From positions 911,471-975,470 of the forward strand of contig VWZF01006082.1 in NCBI GenBank assembly GCA_013396755.1: DNA of 64,000 nucleotides, read 5' to 3'. Below the pieces are notes generated by a model. That model saw only the letters and a list, made by a program, of their open reading frames with translations, ran no database searches and had not been told where the DNA came from. Positions 27,008 to 38,371 of this stretch are shown here, piece by piece; within the stretch, counting starts at the first letter, position 1, and each line of letters starts with the position of its first letter. The translations under genes were made by a program, and so were the position numbers. The DNA comes from Sclerurus mexicanus. Taxonomy: Eukaryota > Chordata > Aves > Passeriformes > Furnariidae.

Positions 27008-29152
27008 GTCTGGTCTTTGAAAGAGTTTTTAATTCCTTATTTATCTATATGTATTATTTATAAATATGCATTATTCAGTACCTAATTTGTTGACAGACCA
27101 GAAGAATTTTCATGGATCACATTTACAACTGCTCAGATAAAATGACCTTGTCAGAGACACCACTAACATCCACACTGAAAAAGTTATTTTTGCTGACCAA
27201 GGGGTCAAAAACTTCAAAGACATCTGCTCAAAATACCAATGTGTGCATTCCATGTATTAGAATAAAACTAACTGAAATCTAGGAATAGTTTCCTTAGAAA
27301 TCTGAGGCAGATTTACTGAGCTTTAGTCAAATCAATATTGTTGCCAGAACAAATATTCTGGAGACACTGACTTAGCAATTTGTTTTGCTGCAAAGTTCTG
27401 TTGGAAGATGTCTAGCTGCAGGCCACCCCATTTATTTTCAGGACTAAGTGCAGGATATCAAGTTTTCCCCTTCTAAATTAAAATAGGGAGAGGAAGGGTC
27501 TTTCCATTCAGAAGAAAATTCAGCATATACTACTGAAAGAAGACTTCCTTTGAAATTTTATTTCCTTTTTGTTTAATTTGGTATGGCCAGCATGAAATTT
27601 GAATAAAGATGTGAAAGACTTCCAGGAAAATCTGTGATGCTTCATCAGGTGATAATTTCAAGCCTGTAAAGTACAGTTTTAAACTGTTATTTCTATTTTT
27701 TCTGCCCTTTTGTTACCATACCATTGTCAAAAGCCCCAGGGAACACATCCATCTCGTAAAACCCTTAAGGAATCTTAGCTATTTGCTGAGCACACACAAG
27801 AGCACGCAATTAGCATGTCTTGTGTCATGCACCTCTCTTCACAAACAAACACAGCAATGTACTTTATGTCTACACACACCTACACCTGGCTATAAAGATG
27901 TTTGACAACGTCAACAAAGTGCCCAAGACATAATGAGACAGATTCCCAATAGGACTTACAACTCAGTGACCCATTTTAACTGGCTCTCATGGCCTTATGC
28001 TCTTTTTTCATTAAGCAGCATTTCTATGGAACTCTGCCAGAGCACCAGCTAAATCAGTTCAATTCTGATGCTTTCTTTAATTTCTGACCTGGGACTTGCA
28101 GTGAACTTCAGTGTGGACCCATAGAGCTCTCTTGTTTCAGTCCAAGTTCAGGTTCAGCTGAGTGACTAAGCATGTTTTGGTGGTTATCCTGAAAGAATCA
28201 GTACCTAAAGGATCTGTTGGCACAGTGCAGTGGGTTATGGTGCATGATCCCCTATTCCAACCTCGACCAAGCTTGTTCCAAATTTGAAACAATATACTCA
28301 GTAGTGAATTTGGCTGCTTTTCTCCTGTAACAGAGACTGGCCACTTTCCAAGGCACCCTACAGTGCTGAGGAGACCTACTACTTTGCTGTGAGTCGTGGG
28401 GACTCGTGGCTTTTCCTACAGACATTGGAACTGTAAGAACCCATTCCCTCTCATACACAATGTGTCCTGGCTCTGTTTGTCTGTGTCTATGAGCATGGGG
28501 GATGTCAGTAGTTCATTTGATTCAAATAGCTGACCCCACTGATTCTGTAAACAGTTTTCAAGCAGTGCAGCTATTCTTGATTCTGGCTTTCTATTTAAAT
28601 AAGAAAAGTTGGCCAACAAGAGCCCATGCTTCTCAGGTGACATTTCGTAGTGTAATTGTGCAATTCAGAGTAGTCTCCATAAGTATTTAACTAATTTTGA
28701 TTTTACTTTCTGTCAGCTTGTTAGATAGGACTACATGAACTTGCACATTACCGTCTATTCCTACACTAGTAAGAAACCGTAGCCATTCTTTTCACTATTT
28801 TTTGAGGACAAGGAGAAATATATTTTTTTATAGTGGACCAATTATGTAGTAGTTGGCCTTTCACACTAATTATTGCAATGTAAAGAAAGAGTTCACCTTT
28901 TCTCCACAATTGTCCTCAATTGCTTCCCTCAGAGTTTTAGGACTCCACGTTACCAAAACATGTCTTTCTTAGTTTTTCTTTTCTTTGTGAAAAGTTGAAA
29001 ACTCTTGGCTTCATTACAGGGACAAGACAGGGAAGCAAGATGAACTGGACTGGAGCTGTTTAGTGGTGCTGTCACTGTTTCTGCAATAGTTTTGGCTTCT
29101 GCACTTGAACTGAAAGTGTCTAGAAACTTGCAGGATGCTTGCCAGAGTCCTG

Positions 29153-29174
29153 TAGGTAGATAATAGGTAGATAA
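29153..29174. repeat. Perfect 11-base tandem duplication
   Basis: TAGGTAGATAA occurs twice in direct succession (29153-29163, 29164-29174). A recent small duplication, since the copies are identical. Confidence 0.85.
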
Positions 29175-30043
29175 TATTGCTTTCCAAGACAAAAATCTTT
29201 GCCTGCCAGCGTGCAAAATGACAGAATTTGTTAGAGTCTTAGCTTGTTTTCCCAAATGCTGTGCATCATCGTGGCTTGTGCTGTCTCAGCACATTCATCT
29301 ACCTGCTCTGCTTTTCTGTGGAGCCTGGGACTAACACCCCACATGCCCTGCCTCTTCCACCCCACCTAGATATTCTGTGGACCCAACTCAGAGTCCTGCT
29401 CGTGAGCTGTATACAGAGACTTATCTAGCTTGACAGGTACTAGTATTTAGCTCTAACTACAGCCCCAATATGCTTTCTGCTCTGAACTGACAAATTCACA
29501 AAGTGCATTTCTGCAGCCACCCTCCCAGTATCTCCACTCTGTCTTTGGTTTGGGTGATAGGAGTGTACATGCTGAACTCCTCACAGATGAAACAAAATCA
29601 GCAGTGCCCTCAATATGCTTATGGATCTTCAGTCCAAAGGCCCAGACTACAACTGGATCAAGGTAAAACTTCTAAACAGTTCAGTAAATGCATTACAATG
29701 CATCATCGGCAGTGGAGATCCTGTTTAACCACCTTTTTGGCTAACTTAGTCTTCTGTTACTTATCCTGATTCCAGCCTTACTTGGTTTGTTACCAAAGAT
29801 TCAATTTAGCATTTGCAGATGCAGTAGCCTCACTCCTAATTTTACATTATTTACAAACTGTTCTTAGGCTCTTTGATCCTTACTTAAAAGCATATAATTT
29901 GTTCGCAGTTTTTTGTGCCATTTCACATTTAATGACATTGTTTCCTTTGCCTGAACTGTCTGAAACATCACAATATGTCAAATACTTTAGAAGTAATTAA
30001 AAAAAAAAGGTTCCCTTCTACTGGTTTCTCTTGGTTTAAGTAG

Positions 30044-30387
30044 TGTTTCTGCCTCATCAGGTGTCAGCAGCCTTCAGTTTCCCTCCAAGTTTCAGCTGAA
30101 CCAGACTCAGGAGCGATCTCATTTCCACGGTTCACACCAGATGACAATTGGCAATTACTTAAAGACCATGAGACAGACACCCTCTGCCTTCCGAGGGTTC
30201 CGGAAGAACCTGAAGGGTCTGTATTCCTCCAGGGGCTCATGAAATCCAGCATCCTTTTTGCCAGATGGTCCTACAGATGGGGCAGCGAATCAGTGATTAT
30301 GGATTTGAGAAAGTGGTGAAGAGGGAAAGCTCCCGCCTTCCTGATAAGATTTCATTCTTTGATGATGAAGTATCAAAGTTGGCTTGA
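30044..30387 (+). pseudogene. Coding-like stretch: candidate exon or decayed gene fragment, unidentified
   Basis: I do not recognise this protein. One frame stays open for 91 codons from 30044 to the stop at 30317-30319 and reads, in part, AEPDSGAISFPRFTPDDNW then QLLKDHETDTLCLPRVPEEP, a hydrophilic mix unlike the Leu/Ser/Phe-rich chance frames around it. It has no early ATG (the first is near 30230), so if real it would be an internal or terminal exon; a pyrimidine-rich tract ending in CAG at 30060 is a plausible splice acceptor. An overlapping frame from the ATG at 30265 reads MVLQMGQRISDYGFEK and ends with ISFFDDEVSKLA and a TGA at 30385-30387; a second acceptor-like CCTTTTTGCCAG sits just before it. 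Two protein-like frames side by side could mean a frameshifted pseudogene, alternative splicing, or chance. The minus strand is also open over 30064-30252. Confidence that this was ever coding is low. Confidence 0.22.
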
Positions 30388-33160
30388 GACTCTACAGGAA
30401 ACAAACCAAATAAAATTGCTACATCTCTGAAGTGCTGGAAGGTGTTTACAATCATTACACTCCAAACAAAGGGTTTCAGCCTTAAACTTCACCAAACTGG
30501 ATCAAGCTGGTGACAATGCCTCAGATGAGAGGGTGAGACTGCCTGTCAAGGGAGACACAAGTCACACACCTCACGTGGGTGCAACAAGACACTAGACACA
30601 CAGACCTGCTGCTGCCCTGACAACACACTGAGAGAAATGGGTCTCCAGAAAAGGCTGACAAGCACTGCATGCCAACCTCAGACTCCATCCGTGGGGGTAG
30701 CACTGTGCATAAAGCCACAAATGTGGATAGCTCATCTGCACTCATGTGAGGCAAAATACTGATTAGCAGCCTCAGCTCTCTCGGTCTAGATCTCGGTTGG
30801 GCTAGCGTTCAAAGGCAGAAATATGACAGCCTAAAAATAGCTGTCAAAAGCAGAAGCTGGAACCCAGTATAGTGTCTGGGGTTATTCAGACTTGTGGATG
30901 TGTTATGAGAGTCGAGTCTAGGGAATTATAGAGCTAACTCTCTTAAGGCATTCCTCCTGAGACAAACAGTAAAACCCTTGTGATAGGAAATTAAAACATC
31001 AAATTGGAACCTAATCATCTCAGCAGTTTGAGAAAAGAGCTTAATACCTTGACTTTCATTTTATAATTTACTCTTGATTAAAAGGAAGATGAATTACACA
31101 TCTGTGTGATTAGAATTAATTCAGACAGTATAGGAAAGGAATAAAAAGTCCATTTTGTGATATTTTTAATCTAAATTTATCCTTTCCTTATTTACAGTGA
31201 CAAATGGATTACATTACAAAAGCAAGGGTTGACATGCCTAGGTTTAGTACCATAGTGATATATTTTCCTCAGTTCACATACCAACTTTCCTACAGCAACA
31301 CGCCTTAAAGAAGATACTGCAACTCCTCAGTTAAAATGGCTGGCTAAAGTGCACCCCCCTAACAACAACCTCTTTACTACACACCAGAAGAACTGAGAAA
31401 TTATAGATCCTTGCCTTTTCCTGTTAAAGAGGATATTGAAAGTAAACCATAGGTTACCAGCAGCTCTCCTTTTAGGGTTTTACCCAGGCCCATCCAAAGC
31501 CCTGTGTTTGACTTCCTTTTGCTTTATTAACCTAACAAACTCGCATAGAATGCATCTGTGCACAAGCTTGAACTAGCCAGCGTTGTGCTGACAGCTCATC
31601 CTGTGGCCAAACAGAGCATTAGGTCTTCATTCTCCACTGCTCCAAGCCTCCCCTGCACAGCTACAAATGCAGCTCTCCAGGAGCAAAAGCCACACTCCCA
31701 CTGCTGCTCTTCCCATTTGAAATGGGATTCAGCGTAACTCCACCTTATCTATTCTCCTAAACCAGTTTCTGTGCTTAGGCTTTCTTAATTCAACAAGCAT
31801 CAGCAAACATTGCAGTGTAATGCAAGGATGACATAGCTGTGTCTGCTTCACTTCTGAGAATTTTAAGAGCCGCTGTTGAAGCTGTGGAAACAAAAAAGGA
31901 CCTCTTTAAAAGGTCTGGCTTGTCATGTTGCTGTTAAATTCAGACTGACCGCCATTAATCCACAAAAAATGGGGACAAATCTCTTGCAATAAGAAAATAG
32001 GTGTGGAGGAAATAGCAGCTTTGCAAAATTGAAACCTGTGTTTAATTTTCTAACAGGGAGAGTTTACGACCCTGATTTTTATAATTAATGCCTATACACA
32101 CATTTCCCTCTCCTGAGTTCCATCCAATACAAACATTGGTTTTCCAGCAAGGCAGAAACCTGTGATATGCACCACAGCAAGAAGGCCAAGCACAAGGGAG
32201 GACTGCACACTACCCAGATGGTGCAGACTGCACAAGACAACATTGCTGTCTCTCTCACAAGAAATATGTGTACTTTCAGTAGGTAGGTTTTAATCTAGGA
32301 CAAGAATGGGGAAATAATGGTATATTTGCCAGATAAGGCCTGAAAATTCATTTCATATAGTCTCTGATATCTTTCATTTCTGACATATACTGTGCCTATG
32401 AAAAGAGTATACAGTTCTCAGCTAAAGAAACAGATATATAAATTGTTCAGTTGGTTTACATTTGTCCCTTTCTGTCCAATAGGGTGTCTTTCATTCATTC
32501 TTTTGTTGCTACTGTCATTATTTCATCTTTCACCTTTCACCTGTGCTTTCAGCTGACCTTTCCATCACATTTCTCCTCTTGGTATTTTCATTTTAAGCTG
32601 GATGCAAACCTAAACCCATTTATTTTCAATTTATTAAAATCATCAAAAATGTTTATGCAAAGTAATTTCTCCCCATATTAAATTAACTTGCTATTTATGA
32701 CAATAAACACCAAACATAGCAGCCTGTCTTTAAAAAGTTCTGAAACCGGTGAAGTTTTCTTACAACATTCATTTGTCATTGACATTATCCCTGTTACAAA
32801 AAGCAAAGTAACTATAAATAAACTAGTCGATATCTTAAAAGGGAACACTATTAGAGCTAGCTATGGAGTGCTGGGGTTTTCACTCCTGAGGCTATACAGC
32901 AGTAAGCCCCTTGTCAAAGTCGTGTTTTCTGAGATCTCAGTGAAGTGCATGAAACTCCAAAGATATAATCCATGGCTTGCGTTTTTAATACTTTATGCAC
33001 TTGTTTGCATGTAACTAGAAAATACCCCTTTCGTGTATTGCAGTCTGGCTTTCAGAGAGGAAGTTCATCAAATACTGTCCTACAGAGATGTATATTTATA
33101 TCAGTCAATGAGCACCCGGGTCTATGTGCAAGGGACCAGATAATAAATCTAAATGTCTGA

Positions 33161-33220
33161 GATCTGCCAATAGCTTGTTACATTATGACTTTGGGCAAGA
33201 TATTTCACTCTGCTTTATGC
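33161..33220 (+). repeat. MIR-like SINE core fragment
   Basis: The run TCTGCCAATAGCTTG followed by ATGACTTTGGGCAAGATATT and TCACTCTGC matches by eye the core of the ancient tRNA-derived MIR SINE (consensus features: a CTGCCAC-type box, TGTGACCTTGGGCAAGT, then CACTTAACCTCTCTG). MIR copies are old and rare in birds but known in amniotes. The flanks do not extend the match clearly. This was judged from memory of the consensus and not by alignment. Confidence 0.45.
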
Positions 33221-33272
33221 ATATACGTGGAGTCATCTGTGACTGCCTGCTACCAGAACTTAACTAATATAA

Positions 33273-33288
33273 TATTAAATATTTAATA
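33273..33288. repeat. Perfect 16-base AT palindrome
   Basis: TATTAAATATTTAATA equals its own reverse complement. It lies about 50 bases downstream of the MIR-like fragment in an AT-only stretch. Such palindromes are frequent in AT-rich DNA. Confidence 0.75.
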
Positions 33289-35477
33289 ATGTTTAGCATA
33301 ACAAAGTTAATCCTAAGATTTCAAATGCTGAGATCAGAGGCAAACTGAAAATACATGTTTGCTTTACAGCTATGGAAAAAAAAGACATTGTATTATATGC
33401 AAAACAACACGCCATCACTTTTCATGTTAAAAGACTGTCTCTTTAGCACTATGATTTATTTAGAAAGGAAGCAAGTGTTCTGGATAAGCAACCTACTCTT
33501 CATAAATATTAACAGTATTAACTATCAGGCAAGATAAATCCATGGTGCTGTAAGTGAACCTTACTTTAAGGTCAAAGCCCTCCCTCTGGTTATTGCTTGC
33601 AAAATGTGCAAGACAGAGGAGTTGTACACATTTGGGGTTTTTTTTACACTATTTCTCTCTCTGTTGTTTTAAATTATTTGATCACACTAGGCTCAAAGCA
33701 TGCGCTTGTAGATGAGCTTACTTTCCAGGTGGCTTCTCCCAGCCTTTCTAATAGGAGAAATTCTCTCCTTGAAGCATGTACAAATCATTTAAGTCTAAAG
33801 AAAACCATTGGCTAAGCGATGTCAGTTTTATGATGCTGTTTATTACCAGCTATATTATCCCAGTTTGAGGCAAGGATTACTCAGAATTTACAGGTAATCC
33901 ACTCAGATCACTGCTATACCAAACAAGGACAACACAAGGTTATATCAATTTAATAATTTTAGTTCCAATATGCATTTCACAGAAGAAAACTGCAGACACT
34001 AACACATGACTTCAATAAAAAATAGGTTTCCTTAAGCTGTCATGTTGAAAGCCAGGAGGTGAAAGGTAGGGAAACCAAATTATCAAGCTCATTCAGAATT
34101 ACATGGCAATTGGGAGCACCAAGCATTGCCTGAGTTTCTCCAATCTCTGCAGAGGTCACTTCACACATCAGCCCTCAGCAAATTAGATCAGTGAAGTTGA
34201 AACTGAGTACCAATGAAAATTCAGAAATAATATCATACACTGAGATCTCCTCAGCCACATCAAGCACATTTCTAGAAGCCTCTTACTAAACATGTTAGAA
34301 ATAGTATCTTAATTGCTGAATTTACAATCTGAATTGTCACATAATTTAGGAAGTAAAAAATGGATGTGATATGTTAGGACACAAATATCCTGAGCACCTT
34401 TTCCTAGTTTTCAGGCACATATTTTTCTGAATAGGTCAGGCACCACCCCTAGGATTCCCCAGGTAGTGTCACTGAGCATATCATGGGATGTGTGTTGTGA
34501 ACATCTGCCTACTTCGTGACCTTGACCACAGAAAAGAGTTAAAACCCAAGTGAACAAGTTTTAAAAACTTTCCCACAAAAGCTGAAATACATGAATCACC
34601 AGAAGACTGAACTTGTAAGTAACAAAGAAACAGAAATTTGGCATATGCAGGATACAACGTGCTGACAAAGATAAACTTTCAAGTGGGACTGGGGAGACAA
34701 ACACGAACTGCTGATAAAATACCCATCCTCACAGAAGAAATACAACACTTAACAAGTTATCCCTATCTCTCAATATCTCTTGCAAAAAAAAGTCTGTTTT
34801 CTTTCATAACTGAGATGAATACTGACTCAGAGTCACTGACATACTCTCCTAGCCCTAACTCTGCTGTACAAACAGACATCTTGCACTGAATAGTTTAGCG
34901 GGGCTTATTTGGTGAAGGGGGGTGGGAAGGGATAAAGAAAACTAATAACTCCAGCAGTCCCCCTCAATCATCCCCTAAAAAGGGTCAGAGTGCAACAGCC
35001 CTGAAAAATCCAGGCCATGTCTTGCCCGAATTCCTCACATTTGCAGAATTCCAGCCCCGATTAGGAGACCATTAATGACAGGGACGGTGTGCAATACAAA
35101 CAGCAATTATCAAAACCATTGCCAAGTGTATGTCCCATGGAAGCACACTTTCTCAAGTGAAACAGTCCTGATAAGCAAAGCCGCAGCAGTTCAGGAAAGC
35201 AAGGCAAGGCAAAGGAGTTCTTTGGTGAGTTATCTCCCTTGGGCTGCCAGGTGGTGCAGGAGATTCCACAAGGCTGAAGTCACTGAGCTAAGAGAAGACC
35301 CTCAGAATGGGAACGACACACCTTTATAGTCACCAGTCTCCAGCCTGAGAGGAAACCACCATCCCAGCTAGGGAGTTATCTGTTCCTTCTCCTAAGCTTT
35401 TCTCCTCTTCTCTCACTCCTTCACTAAAGCACGTTATCAAAGAGAACACAAACAAAACCCAATTTAGACTAGGAGAA

Positions 35478-35510
35478 TTCTTTTTTCTTTTTTTATCTTT
35501 TTTTTCCCCC
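35478..35510. repeat. Polypyrimidine tract
   Basis: About 33 bases of almost pure T and C (one A), ending in CCCCC next to AAAAA. A branch site or AG acceptor with an open exon downstream was not seen. Confidence 0.75.
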
Positions 35511-36994
35511 AAAAAGAGAACTAGCAGAATTTCAAACATCTTTTGACTGGTGATGAGAACATGAAGAGAACATTTCACAGTATGTGGTGAGCATAAATTT
35601 TTAATTTAAAGCATGTAGCAGTTTCATAAAAAAAATTGCTTTCTGGCATAGGCTAAAATGGTTACAGAATCCTGCAAAACCAGTACCAGCCATGTACGTA
35701 CTGATGTGACAGGAGGCAAGCTGTCACCAGCTGGAAGGTACTGACTGGGTTCATACTCTTAAATTAATGTATATGGGGATAATTCATTGACCACATTCAA
35801 CTTTTACATGTTATGCCAAAGAACTGGTTTTTTAATTGACATAACTACCAGGAGACACAAGTAATATATTATGATGCTGTTTACAATCCCCAGTTTGCAT
35901 TTCTAAGAGGCTATTGAAAGTATTGTGAAAGGTACAAAAGAAAGGGTCTGTGGTATAGAAAATATCTCCAAGAGGCAGACATAAAGACTGAGCTTAGCAA
36001 GAAGATTGACAGGTGACACAGCTACACACAGTTATGTCATGGAGAAAAATAGCAGGCTCATTAATTGAAGAGCATAATCCTTAGTGGTCAGAAGCTGATG
36101 CCAGATAAAGTTAAATTGAAAGTAATTGTTTGTTTGGACTTCGTCAGTCATCGACAAAATGCTATCAAAGCAAACCTTCCTTAATTTCAGATCAAAACCG
36201 GATGCCTTTTTGGAAGGCATGTTTAACTTAAACAGGAAGCAATGTGTTCAACATGGATAACGGGATGAAGTGTAGCAGCTTGTGAAATACAGAGAGCAGA
36301 CCACATTATCGCTTTCCAGCTTTAGGCTTTGCAAATCCCTGAGTTTTTTGCTGGACTTAGTCATACTCTGCCATCAACCATTTTTATGCATGTCACAAGG
36401 CTGTCTGGACCTCCACTTACACACTGGACTGCACTATACATTCTTTGCATGAACTCTTCCTCGTCCCATGTCAGAGGCAACTTGTTAGTTCACTAAAAAT
36501 TCGTTTGAACAAGTTTAGCAAAAAATAAAGACAAATAAATCAGCTGTGAACCCTGTGGCTCAGAACCTAATTTTCAAAATATGCATCAGTTGGTGACATG
36601 AAAATCAATTTCCTCTGGAATGTGCTTCTCCTCAGCAAGGGCTATTTCAATGCCAATGTGCTCTCTCACATCATTGGGTTTGGCTGCGATACTATTAAAT
36701 GGAAGTGGCAATTTTTTTTCCTTCCACAATGGATAAAACCCTTAATTTTCTGCAGTGACTGAGTAAGGTTTAAGGTCTGGGAGGGTTTAATAGCATTAAT
36801 ATGTGTATTTTGGAAGAAAAAAGGCCTGACATTTTCAATGTAAAAACCAGCGAATATTAGATTACAGTGATTGAGAAAAGCAGTTGGGAGAAGATTCAGC
36901 CAGAGACTTGAAAACACCACTGCACTAAAGCCGTAAGTGCAGTTCGGAGAAGTGATGAACCAACTAAACGAAATAACCAGAACAATCAACTATC

Positions 36995-37245
36995 AGCGGA
37001 GTTGCGGGGCAGAGGGAAATCTGGCATCACCCCTGCCCTGGGCTTCCTGCCCGCTGAATTGTGTTGCATTTGCAACACAATGCAAAATGTCCCTTGCTCC
37101 CGGGGTAGACAGGGTGGGCACGGGGGGGAAATGCAGCAGCAAAACTCCCAGCAAGGCTGAGAGCCCCGGGGAGCAGACACCGGCTGCTCCCAGGCACCAG
37201 CCCTCAGCAGTTCATGCTAACAGTGCTTCCTGATGGGGCTAAGGG
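36995..37245. other. GC-rich, CpG-bearing patch
   Basis: About 250 bases with clearly higher G+C than the flanks and roughly eight CpG in a CpG-poor window (for example in TCAGCGGAG, CCCGGGG, CACCGGC, GCACGTGG). Both strands are open for 60-100 codons, which is expected when stops are rare in GC-rich DNA. It could be a small regulatory element, an unannotated exon or a fragment of an unrecognised repeat. It is too short for a classic CpG island of a housekeeping promoter. Confidence 0.4.
37058..37081. repeat. Hairpin within the GC-rich patch
   Basis: ATTGTGTTGC (37058-37067) and GCAACACAAT (37072-37081) are perfectly complementary around ATTT. It is embedded in the GC-richer, CpG-bearing segment 36995-37245. 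Confidence 0.75.
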
Positions 37246-38354
37246 TTGCACGTGGTGATCCTTAAGAATACAGGACATATTCTTAACCAAATATTTGAGA
37301 AGCCACTCCTCAGTTCAGGGCACAATAGAAGATAGTGGGGGAAATGCAAAAGAATATATATCTATATAATAACAAACAAAAAGAAGAAGAGGGAAATGGG
37401 AGGGAAAGGAATATTTGATGAGAAATCTTTCCTGTTCTCACTGAGCCCACAAATCCTCAAGACCACCCTGGATATAAGTGAAAACATGCCAAAAAGAAAA
37501 GAGGAAATGCTTTTCACAGAGCAGCTACATTTCATCTCTCAGCTTTAGGAGTGCCAGGCTGCCATTTTCAGAACTTATATAAGAACTCTTTTACCCTCAA
37601 TTTCCATTAGTTATGAATCATTTTCTATTATCAATCTACTGTTAAAAATTGTGACAAGACTCAACTCTCAGAAAGCAGCGTCAGTCATACCCATTCCCAG
37701 AGGCAAACTTGTTTCATCCCATTCTGAATCCTGGTTAGTAAACAAATCCATAAATCCATTTTGACAATGTCATTACATTAAGCACTGACTTTTGGGGATG
37801 GGGCATGACAGGGCAAGAAACAACCTCAGAAGAATGACAGAGGCTTAAATTTAAAAAAAAAAAAAGCTGAAGTGAGGGAAAACATGAACCGTTCAGAGAA
37901 AAATAATTATTAAAATCCCACACCAACCTCATTTCTCTATATCCAGCAGCACTTGAATTGGGCCTGTTTCCATGACGAGTGAAGGTTTTCCATATTCCAT
38001 ATGGGGAAAAAAAAATCCCTTCCCAATTACACAGCTTTGATGGAAATATTTTTTTTTTGTGCCCAAATCCAATACAGAAAATCAATCACCTTCCTTCTTT
38101 TCTTCAAATCAGGGAAAAAACCACAAACATAGTAATTTCCTTTGGTTGGGGGCAAGAAGGAAGCCTGGGCTACACAGCAGTAGGATCACTCTACCTATGG
38201 TCTGAGTGCATACACTTTGTGAGAGGCTTATATGGGATTAAAACACACACATGTCCTACATTTTTTATATGGTCAGAGGCTTCACAACATTTTCCATTCT
38301 AAAAGATTTGTGGAAATTTTTATGAAGGATAGCTTCCTTTAGAATGAAAAAATG

Positions 38355-38371
38355 AACAACAACAACAACAA
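38355..38371. repeat. (AAC)n microsatellite
   Basis: About five AAC units in an A-rich stretch, closely followed by an A13 run at 38384-38396. Confidence 0.8.

Larger units (their letters stand above)
14057..30043. other. Non-coding AT-rich DNA, no gene seen
   Basis: Begins right after the CR1 tail. Open frames are short and unremarkable. Contents are a G/T-rich tract at 14366-14405, the possible transcript end at 16560-16960, homopolymers, the 18-base tandem repeat at 22106, the GCTT repeat at 23098 and the 11-base duplication at 29153. The stretch 22500-22690 has the texture of a conserved non-coding element but this cannot be shown from one sequence. Confidence 0.65.
30388..36994. other. 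Non-coding DNA, no gene seen
   Basis: Directly after the 30.0-30.4 kb candidate, 30390-30516 holds another modest open frame (NKPNKIATSLKCWKVF and on), which might belong to the same decayed unit. The rest is AT-rich with the MIR-like fragment at 33161, the palindrome at 33273 and the polypyrimidine tract at 35478. No exon with convincing splice sites was found. Confidence 0.6.

Noticed and set aside
37735..38302. Overlapping frames of 116 and 107 codons on opposite strands
   Set aside because: They overlap in a low-complexity A/T-rich area and give Phe- and Lys-rich translations with no domain.
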